A DNA stretch of 64,000 nt, from positions 96,756,342 to 96,820,341 of the forward strand of contig CM043953.1 in NCBI GenBank assembly GCA_014529385.2, read 5' to 3'. The notes under the pieces are model-generated. The model did not search any database, was not told where the DNA came from, and worked only from the letters and a program-made list of their open reading frames with translations. Every line of letters starts with the position of its first letter. Within the stretch, counting starts at the first letter, position 1. Shown here one piece after another: positions 20,858 to 33,600 of the stretch. The position numbers and the translations under genes are program-made. The DNA comes from Adiantum capillus-veneris (taxonomy: Eukaryota > Streptophyta > Polypodiopsida > Polypodiales > Pteridaceae).

Positions 20858-21190
20858 CTACCAACTTATGGAACCACGTCCGATGAAGCCCAAGTGACAC
20901 GAGAATAAAATAAAGCAAGACCCACACACACACACACGTGTGCGCGCGTGAAGCTGATGACGTGGCACAATTGTACGGATTTCAAGATTTTGCGATGCTG
21001 ATGTGGCAGACTGTATGGATTTTCGTAGATTGCGTTGACTGTGCTGACATGACAGAACTGTAAGGATTTCCGTTAATAGCGCTGACTTCTTTTTGTACCA
21101 GATGCTTTTGAGTTTAAGGCTTTTCATGTAAACTGCTTTTGGGCCTATGGCCTTTAAATATGAGGCACCAGGTATAATCAGGAGTGCAGA
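20858..21190 (+). repeat. Fragment of a family S LTR (plus orientation)
   Basis: This is the reverse complement of roughly 61,190-61,490 in the family S LTR. Shared blocks include the CCAACTTATGG start, AAGCCCAAGTGACA, the TAAAATAAAGCAAG stretch, three spaced GAC..GGC-type short repeats around TGTACGGAT, and GGCCTTTAAATAT. It contains a short CA run (20,923-20,938). There is no coding sequence. Confidence 0.7.
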
Positions 21191-21332
21191 GAGATGAGAG
21201 CACAACTTCAGAGGGATCTCCTTTTAGAAGTCATCACTTACAGACAATCTCGGATCACTTCCGGGCACCTTGTGCGATGGAAGAAGCGAGCTTACCTGCC
21301 CAGATGGGGCGAGACTTGTACCAATTGTTCTT

Positions 21333-23480
21333 GAGTACAGACTAAGGAGAGGCATGGCGACTCTTTCATGAGCACTCTCCTCCCCCAGTGATTACTTCCC
21401 CTGATGTGTGGGGCCAATATGCGACATCGTTACATACAGTTCTGGACAAGACCCCCTTCCACATCCTACAGAGCCATGCCCAGCTAAGAGCACCTTCTTT
21501 GCCACTGAGATGGTAAAGAGAGCCATTGGTAGGATGAGGACCACGAGGACATGTGATCATGATGGTCTAGTAGCAGAGCCTTTTATACATGCTAGGGATA
21601 TGTTGGTAAAGGTTCTTGCAGTGTTGTTTAATCATGCCATGTGTAAGGGGTTACTTGAGACTTGGAGGTTGTCTACTATTGTGCCTATCTTCAAGGACGG
21701 TGATCCTACAGAGCCTGGGAACTACCCGCACTATTATAGTTGGACAAACATTAGCATACTTGTATGCATCCATTCTTGAGTAACACTTGAGGAATTGGGA
21801 AGAGAGTGAGGGGGTACGAGCAAGGGTCAGACCGGTTTCAGGAGGGGTTTCTCCACTCTTGATCATATTCTGACACTCAGAGCCATCATTGAGGAGGGCA
21901 AGTCACATGGGACGGATTTATTGCAGCTTTGTGGATTCCCGCAAAGCATTTGAGATGGTACCAAGAGCGAGACTAAGCACAGAGGGGGATTATGGCTCTA
22001 TACAGATCAATGATGGGACATGTACGCACTCAGGAAGGGGTATCTGATTTAGTTCACTCCACTATTGGGGTGAAACAGGGTTGCCCATTGTCTCCTACTC
22101 TATTTGGTATGTATGTTGATGAGGTGTTTGATTACATTGAGAGAGAGAGGGTGATAGAGGTGCCAGCTGGCAGGGAAGTGGATCCCATTGTTGTTATATG
22201 CTGATGATATTGTGTTGATCTCTGACTCACCAGAGGTTATGCAGCGACCTTTGGATGCACTACATAGTTTTGCAGAGGATAGTGCATTGACTGTAAACCT
22301 TGGTAAAACCAAAATTAAAGTGTTTAACACCACACCGCAGTGGATCAGGAGATCAGTACCTACTTTCACATATGGTCAGGAGATTGTGGAGTATACAGAT
22401 GCATACACTTACCTCGGTGTAGTCTTCCTTGGGCCGAGATTTTCTTTGAGGAGAGCAATAGAGACTAGACTGACTAGAGCTTATGCGTCTTTGGGAGGCC
22501 TAGAGAGGATGTGTTCGCAAGTTCAATTCCAGGAACCTCAGATAGAGTTATGGCTCTTTGATACTTTGATAGCCTCAGCTATGATGTATGGAGTGCAGGT
22601 TTGGGGACCTTCTGTAGGCAAGGATGGTTGGAAAAGTTTGGAGAGGCCCTTGGTATCTATGATCTCTCGACTGATTAGAGCCAAGGCCTCCGTACCACAC
22701 GATATCATTCGAGCGGAGCTAGCTGCTCCCCCTATGGAGATTGAGGCGCTTACCAGATCAGTCTCCTTTGTACAAAGCGATGGGATACTACTAGAGACAA
22801 ATATGCTAGATTGGCCCTTAAGTCTTCCAAACAGTTAGCTCTACAAGGGGACACATCATGCTAGTATGCACAGATGACATCATGGTTTCAGACACATGGC
22901 TTCACCATGGACAGGCTGCCTTCTTTCCAGTACTCTCTTCAAGCACCCTCAATGTCTCTGACACGGGTGGAAATTACTAGACTCCTTCGTCAGAACCTGA
23001 TTCAGCTTGACACGAGGAGAACATGGATAGAGCCGGCACAAGAGTTGGGCACAAAGATGGTCTTCTATAGAAAGCATCTTCCCCACCTCACAGGAGATGG
23101 GTTTGTGATTCGATCCGGCTATATGGACACACATCTATCTCATGGTTTGTGTTGTGCCATTGGTCAGATACGCACATCCTCACATCAGCTCGAGATTGAG
23201 ACTGGTAGATTCATAGGGATACCAGCAGATAGCGGGATATGCCACTTAAGTCATCTAGAGCCAAAGACAGAGCTACATTACATATGTCATTGCACAGTGT
23301 ACTATGACATATGAAGCCGTTTCCATTGTCTATTCAGAGAGGGGTTCAGGCCTCTATCTAGGGCCATGAGTTATGAGGATCAGAGATCTCTTGGACTGTA
23401 TTTACTTGAGTTACACTCGCACAGAGACACTTTACTGATGAGAGCTGGAGAAACACAGTCCCAGAGACACATTACAGTTT
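21333..23480 (+). mobile_element. Second LINE copy, ORF2 reverse transcriptase and C-terminus (plus strand)
   Basis: A 5'-truncated relative of the LINE at 6-11 kb, in the opposite orientation. It starts within the endonuclease-RT linker (EAWRLFHEHSPPP). RT motifs appear in shifted frames: KRAIGRMRTTRTCDHDGLVA, VPIFKDGDPTEPGNY, KQGCPLSPTLFGMYVDEV and YADDIVLISDSPE (about 22,197-22,235). Then comes the C-terminal part PQWIRRSVPTFTYGQEIVEY to SMISRLIRAKASVPHDIIRA and MTSWFQTHGFTMDRLPSFQ to about 23,470. Several indels and stops make it a pseudogene. The 3' tail is missing because it abuts an antisense ORF1 piece at ~23,480. Confidence 0.9.
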
Positions 23481-23935
23481 TCTTAGTGATCTCAATCCAT
23501 TTTTCGGCCTCTTCTACTTTCTTTTGTGTTGCGGAGATGACCGCGGCCCATAACTTCTTTTCCTCATCTTCCTTGATAACCCGTATTTCTTCTCTCATGG
23601 TATTCAAAATTCTTCCATCATGGATGGCTGAATTTCGCCTTCTTCGAACCGCCCACCTTTTGCTGCAAGAAGTTCACCTTGGAGAGTTCGGATTGTGGCT
23701 TCTTGTGAAGCCGCTTGCTCTTCGCGCGAGAAATCCTTTCACATAGGTTCTTCTTCTCTTCTTTCCATTCCTCCATCTTTTGAAGAAAGGTTGCCTCCAT
23801 CTCTTTCACCCACTCCTTCACTTCAACTTCAAGTATTGATATCCACTTGTTGGTAATCGAAAACTTCACGTGGAGAGGGAGGCAGGCTATAGCCACTGAA
23901 GAGGCCATGTGCAAGGGGGTCAATGCGTAGCCCAA
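23481..23935 (-). pseudogene. Antisense fragment of a LINE ORF1
   Basis: The minus strand encodes FSITNKWISILEVEVKEWVK and MEEWKEEKKNLCERISR, then after a break MREEIRVIKEDEEKKLW and QKKVEEAEKWIEITKK. The last matches the ORF1 at 10.6 kb (KKADEAEKWIEIVKK), so this is the first half of ORF1. It stops exactly where the sense-strand ORF2 of the second LINE stops, forming a tail-to-tail junction of two LINE segments. Confidence 0.8.
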
Positions 23936-23989
23936 TGGAGGGAGACCATGAAAGAGAGAGAGACAGACAAAGAGAGATTAAAACAACCA

Positions 23990-24300
23990 AAAAATTGCAA
24001 GAAACTCTAAAAAATAGAAAGAAACGCTTGTGAAATCCTTAAAAACTGAGAAAATCAGCTTCAAAACTTATAAAAACAGCAAAATACATATTTGAAACCC
24101 TAAAAAACAAAAAAAAAGTGGCAAGACCCTAAAAACGGCAAAAAACATTTCGAAACCCTAAAAAACAGTAAGAAACAGTGACGAAACCCTAAAAACAGCA
24201 AAAAAAACAATGATGAAACCCTAAAACAGCGAAAAAAACAATGACGAAACCTTAAAAACAGCAAAAAAGAGGTGACGAAACCCTAAAAACAGTGAGAGAG
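23990..24300. repeat. Minisatellite of ~30-40 bp units containing CCCTAAA
   Basis: Seven or more units resemble GACGAAACCCTAAAAACAGC with A-rich spacers. The later units are the more regular ones, and a (GA)n run follows at 24,326-24,345. Each unit contains CCCTAAA, one unit of the plant telomere repeat, although the array is not telomeric in order or spacing. Confidence 0.8.
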
Positions 24301-24427
24301 AGTCCAAAGCCATGGGGGGGGGGGGAGAGAGAGAGAGAGAGATTGCACTTCTTGTGAAATTGCATGTCTTCAGATGATACTCTTGCTTAACAAACAGACT
24401 ACAGAAGGTTATGCAGAATGTACTCAC

Positions 24428-24609
24428 ATAACAGGCTTCTTGTTTGCACCCAAGTCCAAAGATAATTCATTGGAACTATCTATCTGACTGTTCTCTTTTA
24501 TTGCAGAGGATTGAGAGGAACCTTTTCCAATATCCATTGGCCAGGAAATACTAGCCCCTTTGAACGGCTTGAATAAGTGTAAAATGGGTCGATACAAGAG
24601 AAAGCAAAT
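24428..24609 (-). CDS. THO2: THO2 visible exon 23 (last in window)
   Basis: 182 bp, [14 protein letters not shown] then a diverged linker ([15 protein letters not shown]) to ANKKPV, ending two bases into a codon at donor GTGAGTA. THO2 continues with a W-S-D block that I could not find anywhere in 1-24,427, so the next exon is beyond the left edge or in sequence I failed to recognise. Confidence 0.93.
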
Positions 24610-27600
24610 CTGCAAAAGAGACAGGAATTTTGATTCTGCATTTGTAATACTGCTCTCTTTTGGAGGAGTACATACAACAATCCAAAAGAAAAACAAAAAC
24701 CGAAACAAAACTCGAGAAACCAAAAACAGTTTCAAGTCACCTCAGGCTCAATATGATATTTGTGCAACAGATCCTCCAGTGGTGGAATTAGCTGTGCATA
24801 TGCAGTCGCAGGCGTGACGGCATTTGTCAAGAACTCTACATACTGCAGGAGAGTTCCATGACACCTATCAAATTGTTCACTGACCATTTTTATGTGGGGT
24901 GCATCTGCATCAATAACCACCCTGCACAAAAAACAGTGTTACTTCCCTATGAAAGACACTGTTACTTCTTGTTGTACCTGTCAAATATCAATCACACACT
25001 AGCATATGCGTTGTTGAAAAATTTGCAGAAGTAAGGAACTCACTTTGATCTGTGTTGGGCAATCAGCAATAACAGGGGAACTGCAAGCTTTGGCTCATCT
25101 TTGGGCAACAATGCATCTCTTAGCCTGTTAGTGGACTTCAAGAGTGCCTGCAACAGAACAAATCCAACACAGTGCATGTATTATAGAAGGATAGCCAAGT
25201 TTAGTTCAAAAAAAATGGTTACTCAAAACATCAAAAGGGTCTTTGTTATAAGAGTGTGTATATATACATGATTGACATACATAAGAAGCTTTTATAGATT
25301 GTATATAGCATTGGAAAATGTTCGCACTGCATCCAATAAGAGGTGCTGCTCACATCCCGTGGAACACATCAGCCATTCAACCATTTCACATTGTGTGCAC
25401 TCTTCATAGTGCTGACCATGGTTGAATTCAGACTTATTTCAATTATAGCAGTGGAAAATGTTCGCACTGCATCCAATGGGAGGTGCTGCTCACATCCCTT
25501 GGAACACATCAGCCATTCAACCATTTCACATTGTGTGCACTCTTCATAGTTGTGACCATGGTTGAGTTCAGACCTATTTCAATTATGGCATAAGAGTGAA
25601 AAAAGTATCTGTAAGTAAACCATCATTCTACGTTATCTATAACATTTAACAAGGAATTCTTTCAGCCTTCATGTTTTGCAGCTTATGAGCTTGCTTGCTA
25701 CATAAACCTAGCACAGAACTACTTACCTCCATGCCCACACCCTACTCTAATAGCATCCCTCAGATATGCCTGTCTTCAAATTGTAAGCTTAGACCTGAGA
25801 AGTCCCCATCACTTCCATCAACATGGCCCACCTTAAAAGGCCAATCATATTCAACTATCAGCTCCACCAACTCATGTCCAAGAGTCCCTTATTGACCGTT
25901 CTTGCTATTTCTAGCACACTCGGTTCCTTTGCCATTTGAATGTGCATCAATGCCCTCCTTGCTGCCAGGCACGTGATCAGCTTAGCTTCAAGCATTCCTC
26001 TGCCAGCCATTTCTGACTTCACAAATAATGGAAACCTAGTGCAGGTGACCTGGCACTACAAAAAGGCCCATTTTCCCCTACTGCCTCATCTTACAATCAC
26101 AACTGACTTATTAAGTCCATCAGATCCAGCTGGCTTAGCACCCCAATTTGCCAAACCACAATACACATTAACTGGCCCTGCCAAACAGGCAGTCAGTGGG
26201 GCCCTCATCATATGAAGTTTCAAAATCCACTTTGCAAAGTTAGCATTCCCAATGTCTGCTCTCTTGACTCAGACTTTCTGCAAAGAACACCCATTCTATC
26301 ACCCAATTCCTCATATTAAAAAACACAGGTGCCTTTTACATACTTAGTTTCCAGAACAGCCTATCTCCTCCAACTGCCCATGTCTCCTCTCTCCCAATAT
26401 TTGTAAAAACTTTCGAGGGGGGGCAAACAGTAGCATTAAAAGCAAGAACACTGTTACAAAGGCTTTCGAAAGGCTGTAACCAAGAGTGCTCACTGCCAAT
26501 CATGTAGAAAAATGTTGCTACTCTCTCAGCCTTCTGCAATACAGTAGTGGTTGATGAGAGAAGCGTTAGGTACCAAAACCGTCCATTCTAGGCTTTAAAT
26601 AACGTAGCTCGATGCGGTGATCCCAAATGTACAGAAGAGCTATGCGTGATAAAAACTCTCACAGAAAAACAGTGTGTGCGTATTCTTCAAAAATACTCCA
26701 ACGTGAGCTTAGAATGCAGCTTACTAGGTCCACAAAGAAAGGCCTTGAAAAGGATACCTGATCCCTATAATCTCCTCTTAGCAGACCTTCATAAAGCTTA
26801 AAGCAAAGTCCACTTCACTAGATTTATCAGAACTTGTGAGGAAGTTACTACAGAAGAAAAAGTTTGGTTTGTAGGAGACTGTCTGCAAATCACAGTCTCC
26901 AGATGGATAGCGGCTTCTTCCACATGACAGCTCAGGGTGAACCAGTGTACATCTAAACTAACATAATATGGGGGAAGGGGGAGCCCTTTACACGTGTCGA
27001 AATCTGCGACATGAAGGCTAAACTCCAAAACTGAGAGAAGCCCCTGTGCACGCGATAAAGAGGGAGAGAGAAAGAGAGAGAGAGGCCGTCAAAGGAGGCC
27101 GGCCGTACCAGTCATACATAATTTTTCTCTGCACATAAATGGCATTTTCCTGTCTTGTTCAAAATGCTTAACTTAAAAAACAAAAACGTTTGGGCTTATG
27201 TATGGCACACAAGACCGAAAGCTCTAAATATTCGCAACAGAAAGTGAAATACCTTATTATTTTTTGTCGCACCAAACGAGGTGGCATGAAGGCGCAAGGT
27301 CTCACCACCTGCCATAGCTTCCAATTGTTCTTCAGTCACATTCTCTGTGTACTCCACATTAGCCATTTGTTGAATAAGTTCCTGCATAAAATTCACATCA
27401 AATATACAACATGAATGTTCGTATGAGCATAAGACTTTACGGCATGCATGTTACTACTTACTCCTTTAGCACAAAATTACCTGAAGGACCACAAGCTCTA
27501 TGCCTTCACCTTTTTTCAATTTATTGACCAGATACTGGAAAAGGCCCCTCAGCTCCATAGAAGGGTACTTCTTGCACCTAACAGATACAAATGATATGTA

Positions 27601-30600
27601 TCTTGATTGGATGTGAACTTTAAATGGAATGATAGACATCTTGATTGAAAGTGAGCTGTAAATATAATAGACGCATGCAAAACACAAGAAAAAACGAAAC
27701 AGTGGAAATGTACCCCTTTTATACATAAAACATGAAATCTAGGGTCAATTTAGCCATATATGCTTGCCAGCCATACTTTCCACTAAACAAACCATCCTCA
27801 CGCCTACATCAAAGACCTGAAGCCTTGAGATTATGGCATTGTGGCTGATCCCACAAACATATGCACACGCGCACAGACACATAAAAACATACAACATGAG
27901 TCTCAGTATATGAGCGCAAACAATCGGATCATATAGCTTACAATCTAGTTAGTGGCAGGAACATACAAATGACCCCAAAACGATGCTAGAGATTGAAGCC
28001 AATCTGATAAATTAAGCCCATCTTCTTTTAGCTTGTCTCGCCCTCCTTGTGCTAAACGTTCAATCACAACATATTCCAATATATCATACTCCAGCTGTCA
28101 AACCCAAGTAGATAGAACACAGCAACGTTAATGTTTGGTTTGAAAAACATATAAACTCATTTAAGTTGAAAAAAAGTACATACTTGAGTCAGATACTTGA
28201 AAGCATCTACAACAGGAGTGATCATGTCTTTATAGGCTTCAATCTGCGGTTGGCATTACTTCATCCTTCAAGCTCTAATTCTAGGTGATAATGAACAAGA
28301 AAACATAAAGCTGAGGAACTACCTGATGCACTATGGTTCGCAGCACAGTCATGGGATTTGCATGAGCAATCTTTGCTACCATGCGGCCAAGCTGTTTCAG
28401 GTTCTCCTTCGCCAGGCGTTTCAGGATCCTCCTTGTGTCCAGCTGTGGAGTTACTCAAGAGTGAGCTGTAGTGTTACTCGAAAGTTTTTGTTGTTAAAAA
28501 AAGAAACAGTTCAGAACATACATAACAAACACATGAAGTGTGCAAAAACTACCATATACACTCAGCCACGGTTACATGCACAATGCAAACAGGACTTTAA
28601 ACTCACCCTTTAAACACCATTTGCACCAGTCAAACAATGACATTTTTAAGTAAAATCTCATCAGAAGATATTTTGTGTTTAGAACGTCAAATCACCTGCT
28701 ACAGAATCCCTCCCTTCTCTCTCTTCCCTTGCATTGTTGTCCCCTGCACTCTAGCATCCCCAACCGCACACCCCCCTACCCCACAGAATTTATAAAAAGA
28801 AAAGAGAAACCTTTCCTTCTGCGGAAAACAGGGACATGGGATTTGGTTAAAAAGAAGCTCCTTGGCTAGCTCTTTAAGCCTGGTGCAATCATCCTTCTTG
28901 TACTCTTACAATTGCCAGAACATACACACTTGTATCCAGATTTTCCTCATGAGCTAGATTCATCAACATCACTGGGATAACTCATCAAGGGCCTCCAACT
29001 TCTAGAGGTGACGCACTGCATAGTGGCACTAAGCCGGGTAAGACGCACACACTACTTTCAACCAGATGTGAAAGCTGTTTTGGCCTTCTAGGCCACATTA
29101 ATTTCTTGAGTAAGAAACAAGCGTTCCATGTGTCCTATTAAAAGAGTGAAATAAAAATGCTAAAAGAAAAGGACACATTCCAAGTCAGTTGCACCACACT
29201 AACGAACAGGAAACCCTTGATAAGAACACATGAAACAGTTGGGAAATAAAAAATGGGAGTTCGCAGATTATTTCATGAGTCCACACCTTAGCAGTTTGAC
29301 GAGCAGCTACTAGAAGGGGAATTCTTTCATCATCCATTTCCCATTCTCCATATAATCGATATCGCATCTGGGGAAACATAGAAAAACTTGAACAAATTGG
29401 CAAGGTAAGAACAACACAATCCTATCAAGAGGCAGAAGGAAGCCTCTGATTCGAATCTCATCTGGTCCAATGTCTACCTTTTCAGTTTTCTGCAGGACCT
29501 AACTAGCATCACTTCTTCAAAGGTAATATAAGATTGTGCTAAACCGTGCTAATTGATTATACAAGTACCCATTTACCGAGTACACAGGATCATGCACTTG
29601 TATGAATGAGAAATAGAATACCCATTGTCTACCTACCTCATATGGTAGAAGACTCATAACTTCCCAAATCTCGAGCCCAATAGCAGGATTTGCCGGCAGA
29701 AGCTGTAGAGAAGGCAACAAGCAGGTTCCTAACGCTTCTTCAGTTCGTACTCGAACTTCCTTTAAATGCAGTCTGGCATCTTTGCGACTCAAGTCCACTG
29801 TGTGTTGATTTGTGCCGGAACCTTGTCTTGAAACATTGTTTAAAGCAGCCAGAACATAACCTCGCAAGACTCTGCAGACCTAAGATTCTCACAACGTTTA
29901 AACGACATGGCTGTTAGAACACAAAAGCAATTTCCAAAACGCGATTACAATACTCCTAGCTAGTTAAGAAGGTGCACCTTTTGTAATAGCAAAGCATTGC
30001 GAAACAGGTATGGACCAGTACAAGCCAGCATCTGGAAAAACTCTTTACCAAGATCAACGATAGGGGGGGTTTGCGTGATACCCCTTGATTCTGCATCTCC
30101 AAGATTGGAAACAGCTCTTCCCGTATTTGAAGCTTCTAGATTTGCTAGATATGAAGGTCTCACACGTTGGTAGCTACATTTGATAGCCTTTTCAATGGCT
30201 CTGATAATACGAAGCAACCCAAGAGTTGACTTAGAAGATATAAATGTTACCACAGCATGGTGTTTACCGCAGAAAATAGAGGGAAAAGACCAAACAAGAT
30301 CCTCATTTCATGCAACTCAATTTGCGATCCGCACTGTTGCAAGTTTCAATTGGATTTTACCTAAAAAGGCCATCACATATTTGATGATGTGCAACGGGAT
30401 TTAGATTTGCAAAGCGCTCGAAAAGCATATGTGCATGAGGCCTGCAGGTGAAAGCAACCAAACTTGAGATGGAATTTCTTCATTCATACTGCTGCTTAGA
30501 GAAGAGAAGACCTGTTAACTAAACGAGAGTATTTTCTTTGACCACTGAACCTTAGGAAATTGGCTAGCTAGTGAAGAAGAGAACTTTAAGGCCAGCTGAG

Positions 30601-33600
30601 ACGACAAAAAAAACATCAGAAAAACTTGGAACAAAAAAAACACAGAAGTCCAATTATAACATACACGCGCACACTTTTTTTTTTTTTTGTAAATCTTGTT
30701 GATATAATTTACAAATGGGAAACTGTGAAGCAAGGAAAACCCAGGAAATACAAAATGTGGAGCAATACAGGCTGCAAGGGCTAGAAGCAGTCACAGAAAA
30801 TCCTATAGGCATCAAGAGTAATGCCCCCGCATCATAGGCAAAATGCAGCGCTTGACCAAGCGACAGTTTGAAATAGGGAACGGATCAACATCACTGCCTT
30901 GGAACATTGAGAGATTGCGATGGCACCAAATGGACCACATAACCAACAATCTGACCCGACCAAAAAAGACCATTGTCGGAGTGTGCGGTTCTCCAAGGTC
31001 GACCGGGAAAGTGCCGGTCAGGCTTCTGGCTGTAGACAGGTACTTAGCAGAGGCTCACACCAAGGGGAAAGAGTGCAGATAGAGATAATTATATGGTTAA
31101 TAAGAGTAAAAAATTAAGATTAGAGAGAATTTACAAGAAATAACAAAGCTTTAGAACGCTATTACTTGCTTAAAACAATGAGAAATTTATAATTGACACA
31201 TAAATGACGCTGGCAATTAACGGATGCTTCCAAATTTAGATTTCTAATATCCCTTTTCAAATCATTTGTATACGCCTGCGTCAATATACCTTTTGATCTC
31301 CACGTTGAAGCGAACTGTAACTGACAAAAACAAATCACTCACTGATTCCTTGCTTGAGAGGAAGTTGGCTAGATATAGAGCTTAACTAATCACAAGACAG
31401 TACTTAATCGGCTAGAAATCTAGATAATTAAGAGCTAAAGAACATAATTGAGAGCAAGAGTAGCTCAATCAATGATATAAAGGGCTTAATCAAACATGAG
31501 AATAGCTTAATTGGAGGAATAAATTGCTCGATTGAGCGCGAGAGAGAATCGGGTTATCGTAGCTTGAGAGAGAGATAAGCGGGTTATATCCTTTAAATGA
31601 GAGTAATAATCGGGTTTAATTGAGAGCGATAGAGATATAATGGTTTTAATTGAGAGATAAACCAAGCTTTGGTGGTTTGCTTTAGAGCAAGAAGAGCTCC
31701 ATCGGTTATGGAGCTTGATTCCAAGCGAGAGTGAGATTCACTGTCACGTGCACATACTTCTCTGTGCCACGTGGACATGCTTCATCAACTTCCAGAGCCA
31801 ATTTTCCCCTTCATCCTAGATAGGAGTGTCTAGAATCCTAGGAGGATTAGTATCGCCAATTTTGTGAGCCTGTTCGAAGGACTTGTATGTCGCAATGTCC
31901 ATTAGATTAGGTTTTCCAATTTTGGAACCCTCTTGCATGAATGGTTTGTACAAGCGTTTTGACAGATGTTATTACACTACAGTGGACATCTGGCATGACG
32001 TGCATGTAATTCTAGGTTAGAGGAATCCAACAAGCCATTCCCCGTCTCGATCGGATTCCCAGGTATGAAGATGTGCAACAGTTTCACCCAAACTAGCCCC
32101 CCTCCCTCCTCCCCCCCCCCCCCCCCCCCCCCCCCCCCGCTTTGACCTTTTAACACTAGTTCTATAATCGGATACTCAAGTGTCTTGTTTTTCCAACAAC
32201 TTGTCATAATTATTTGGTGAAGCTAGAAAAACAATTATAGGCGACGTTCATACCTTAAGTCAGTCATGAGGTGAAGAACATAGACAAATTTTAATTTTGC
32301 CAAACGTAATCCTAAATTAAGGTTATGGTGGTAAGTTTTAAGATGAAAAAAATCATTATAAATTAGTAAAGCTGTAACAAAATTTCCATAAATAGAATAT
32401 AACTTCTATTAAAATAAGATTTTGTATAGACTTCAAGGTACATGGATAGGAAAAAACTTATTATAACAAGAAATCAAACTTCATAACTTAGTTATGAGAC
32501 TAGATTTTTGTTATGATCAAGAAACCCAAATCTTGAAAACGCTGACAAAGAGGAAAATTTTGGTCTTTCAAGGCTTTTTTCATTAACATGATAAGGTTAT
32601 GAGGCAAAACTTAAGGTCTAAAATGTATCTATATGCCAATACCCATCAACTAAGCATTTTTCAAGGTTTCAAACTCATAAGTAACTTGTAATTTAAGCTC
32701 ATTTAAAAAAATGCAAAATTTCTTGCAAAAAAAACATTGCTATGAAATACTAATGAGTGTGTAGATATGAATTCTCCAATTGTGTCCATATGAGATATTT
32801 GTATACAAATAAGTTAGATGAATGGCAAAATGCAAAAGTGGACTTTAGTTCAAGGCTAATCTTTGATAAATAAAAAAATAAGAATAAAAACATGCAAAGT
32901 TTTTGGAATGACATAAATCACCAAATGTGGCTTGCATAACCATCAAATAGTATAACCTTACGTAATAGAGTCATAGATCTAGTATATATGTACCATAAGA
33001 CATTGCAAAATTAGATGAACTTAATGGTTTATGTGGTCGTTAATTGAATTCATATATGTTGCATATTTGATGCACACAACTTTATATATTTAATCACAAA
33101 GAAATTTTTTTCACATGACAATTGCATAGAGCCTATGATAGCATGGTCAATCAGAGAGGAAGCACAACCGGAGGCAGTCACCTCAATGATGGAAACAGGG
33201 GCAGAGATGTAGAAACCACCTCTAACGGGGGAAGAATGAGTGACGCTAGAACAAGAAGAGGTCCACATGAGTCACACCTACCACATAGCTCGTTTAAAGG
33301 CCTAATGGGAGAAACACCAGTGAGGAGAGCAGGTGTGGAACACAATTGTAAGAGTCAGGGACCATCAGATTTCCAAAAATAGGTCAAAAAGTACACTGGA
33401 TCAAAGGATCCGTACGACCACTTAGAAAGCTTCAGACAAGTTCTGAGAGCTGAATGCATAACAGACTTTCACACACAATTTGAGGGATTTGGAATGATCT
33501 TAGTAGGCAAAGCTTAATTGTCAGACACATATATAAGTAGTCACCATGGATTATTGCATGCACCCTGCTCATTTTTTTCTTAGACTAGCATCACAAGACC

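Noticed and set aside
21333-23935. Twin-priming inversion of one LINE
   Set aside because: The antisense ORF1 piece is on the 3' side of the sense ORF2, the reverse of the twin-priming product.
1-24427. Possible further THO2 C-terminal exons on the minus strand
   Set aside because: I looked for the W-S-D...LP..AW block and the following coiled-coil region and found none; the stretch is explained mainly by transposable elements.
30843-31085. 79-codon plus-strand frame in the large THO2 intron
   Set aside because: No recognisable protein family and no repeat partner in the window; the higher GC content may reflect an unidentified old repeat.
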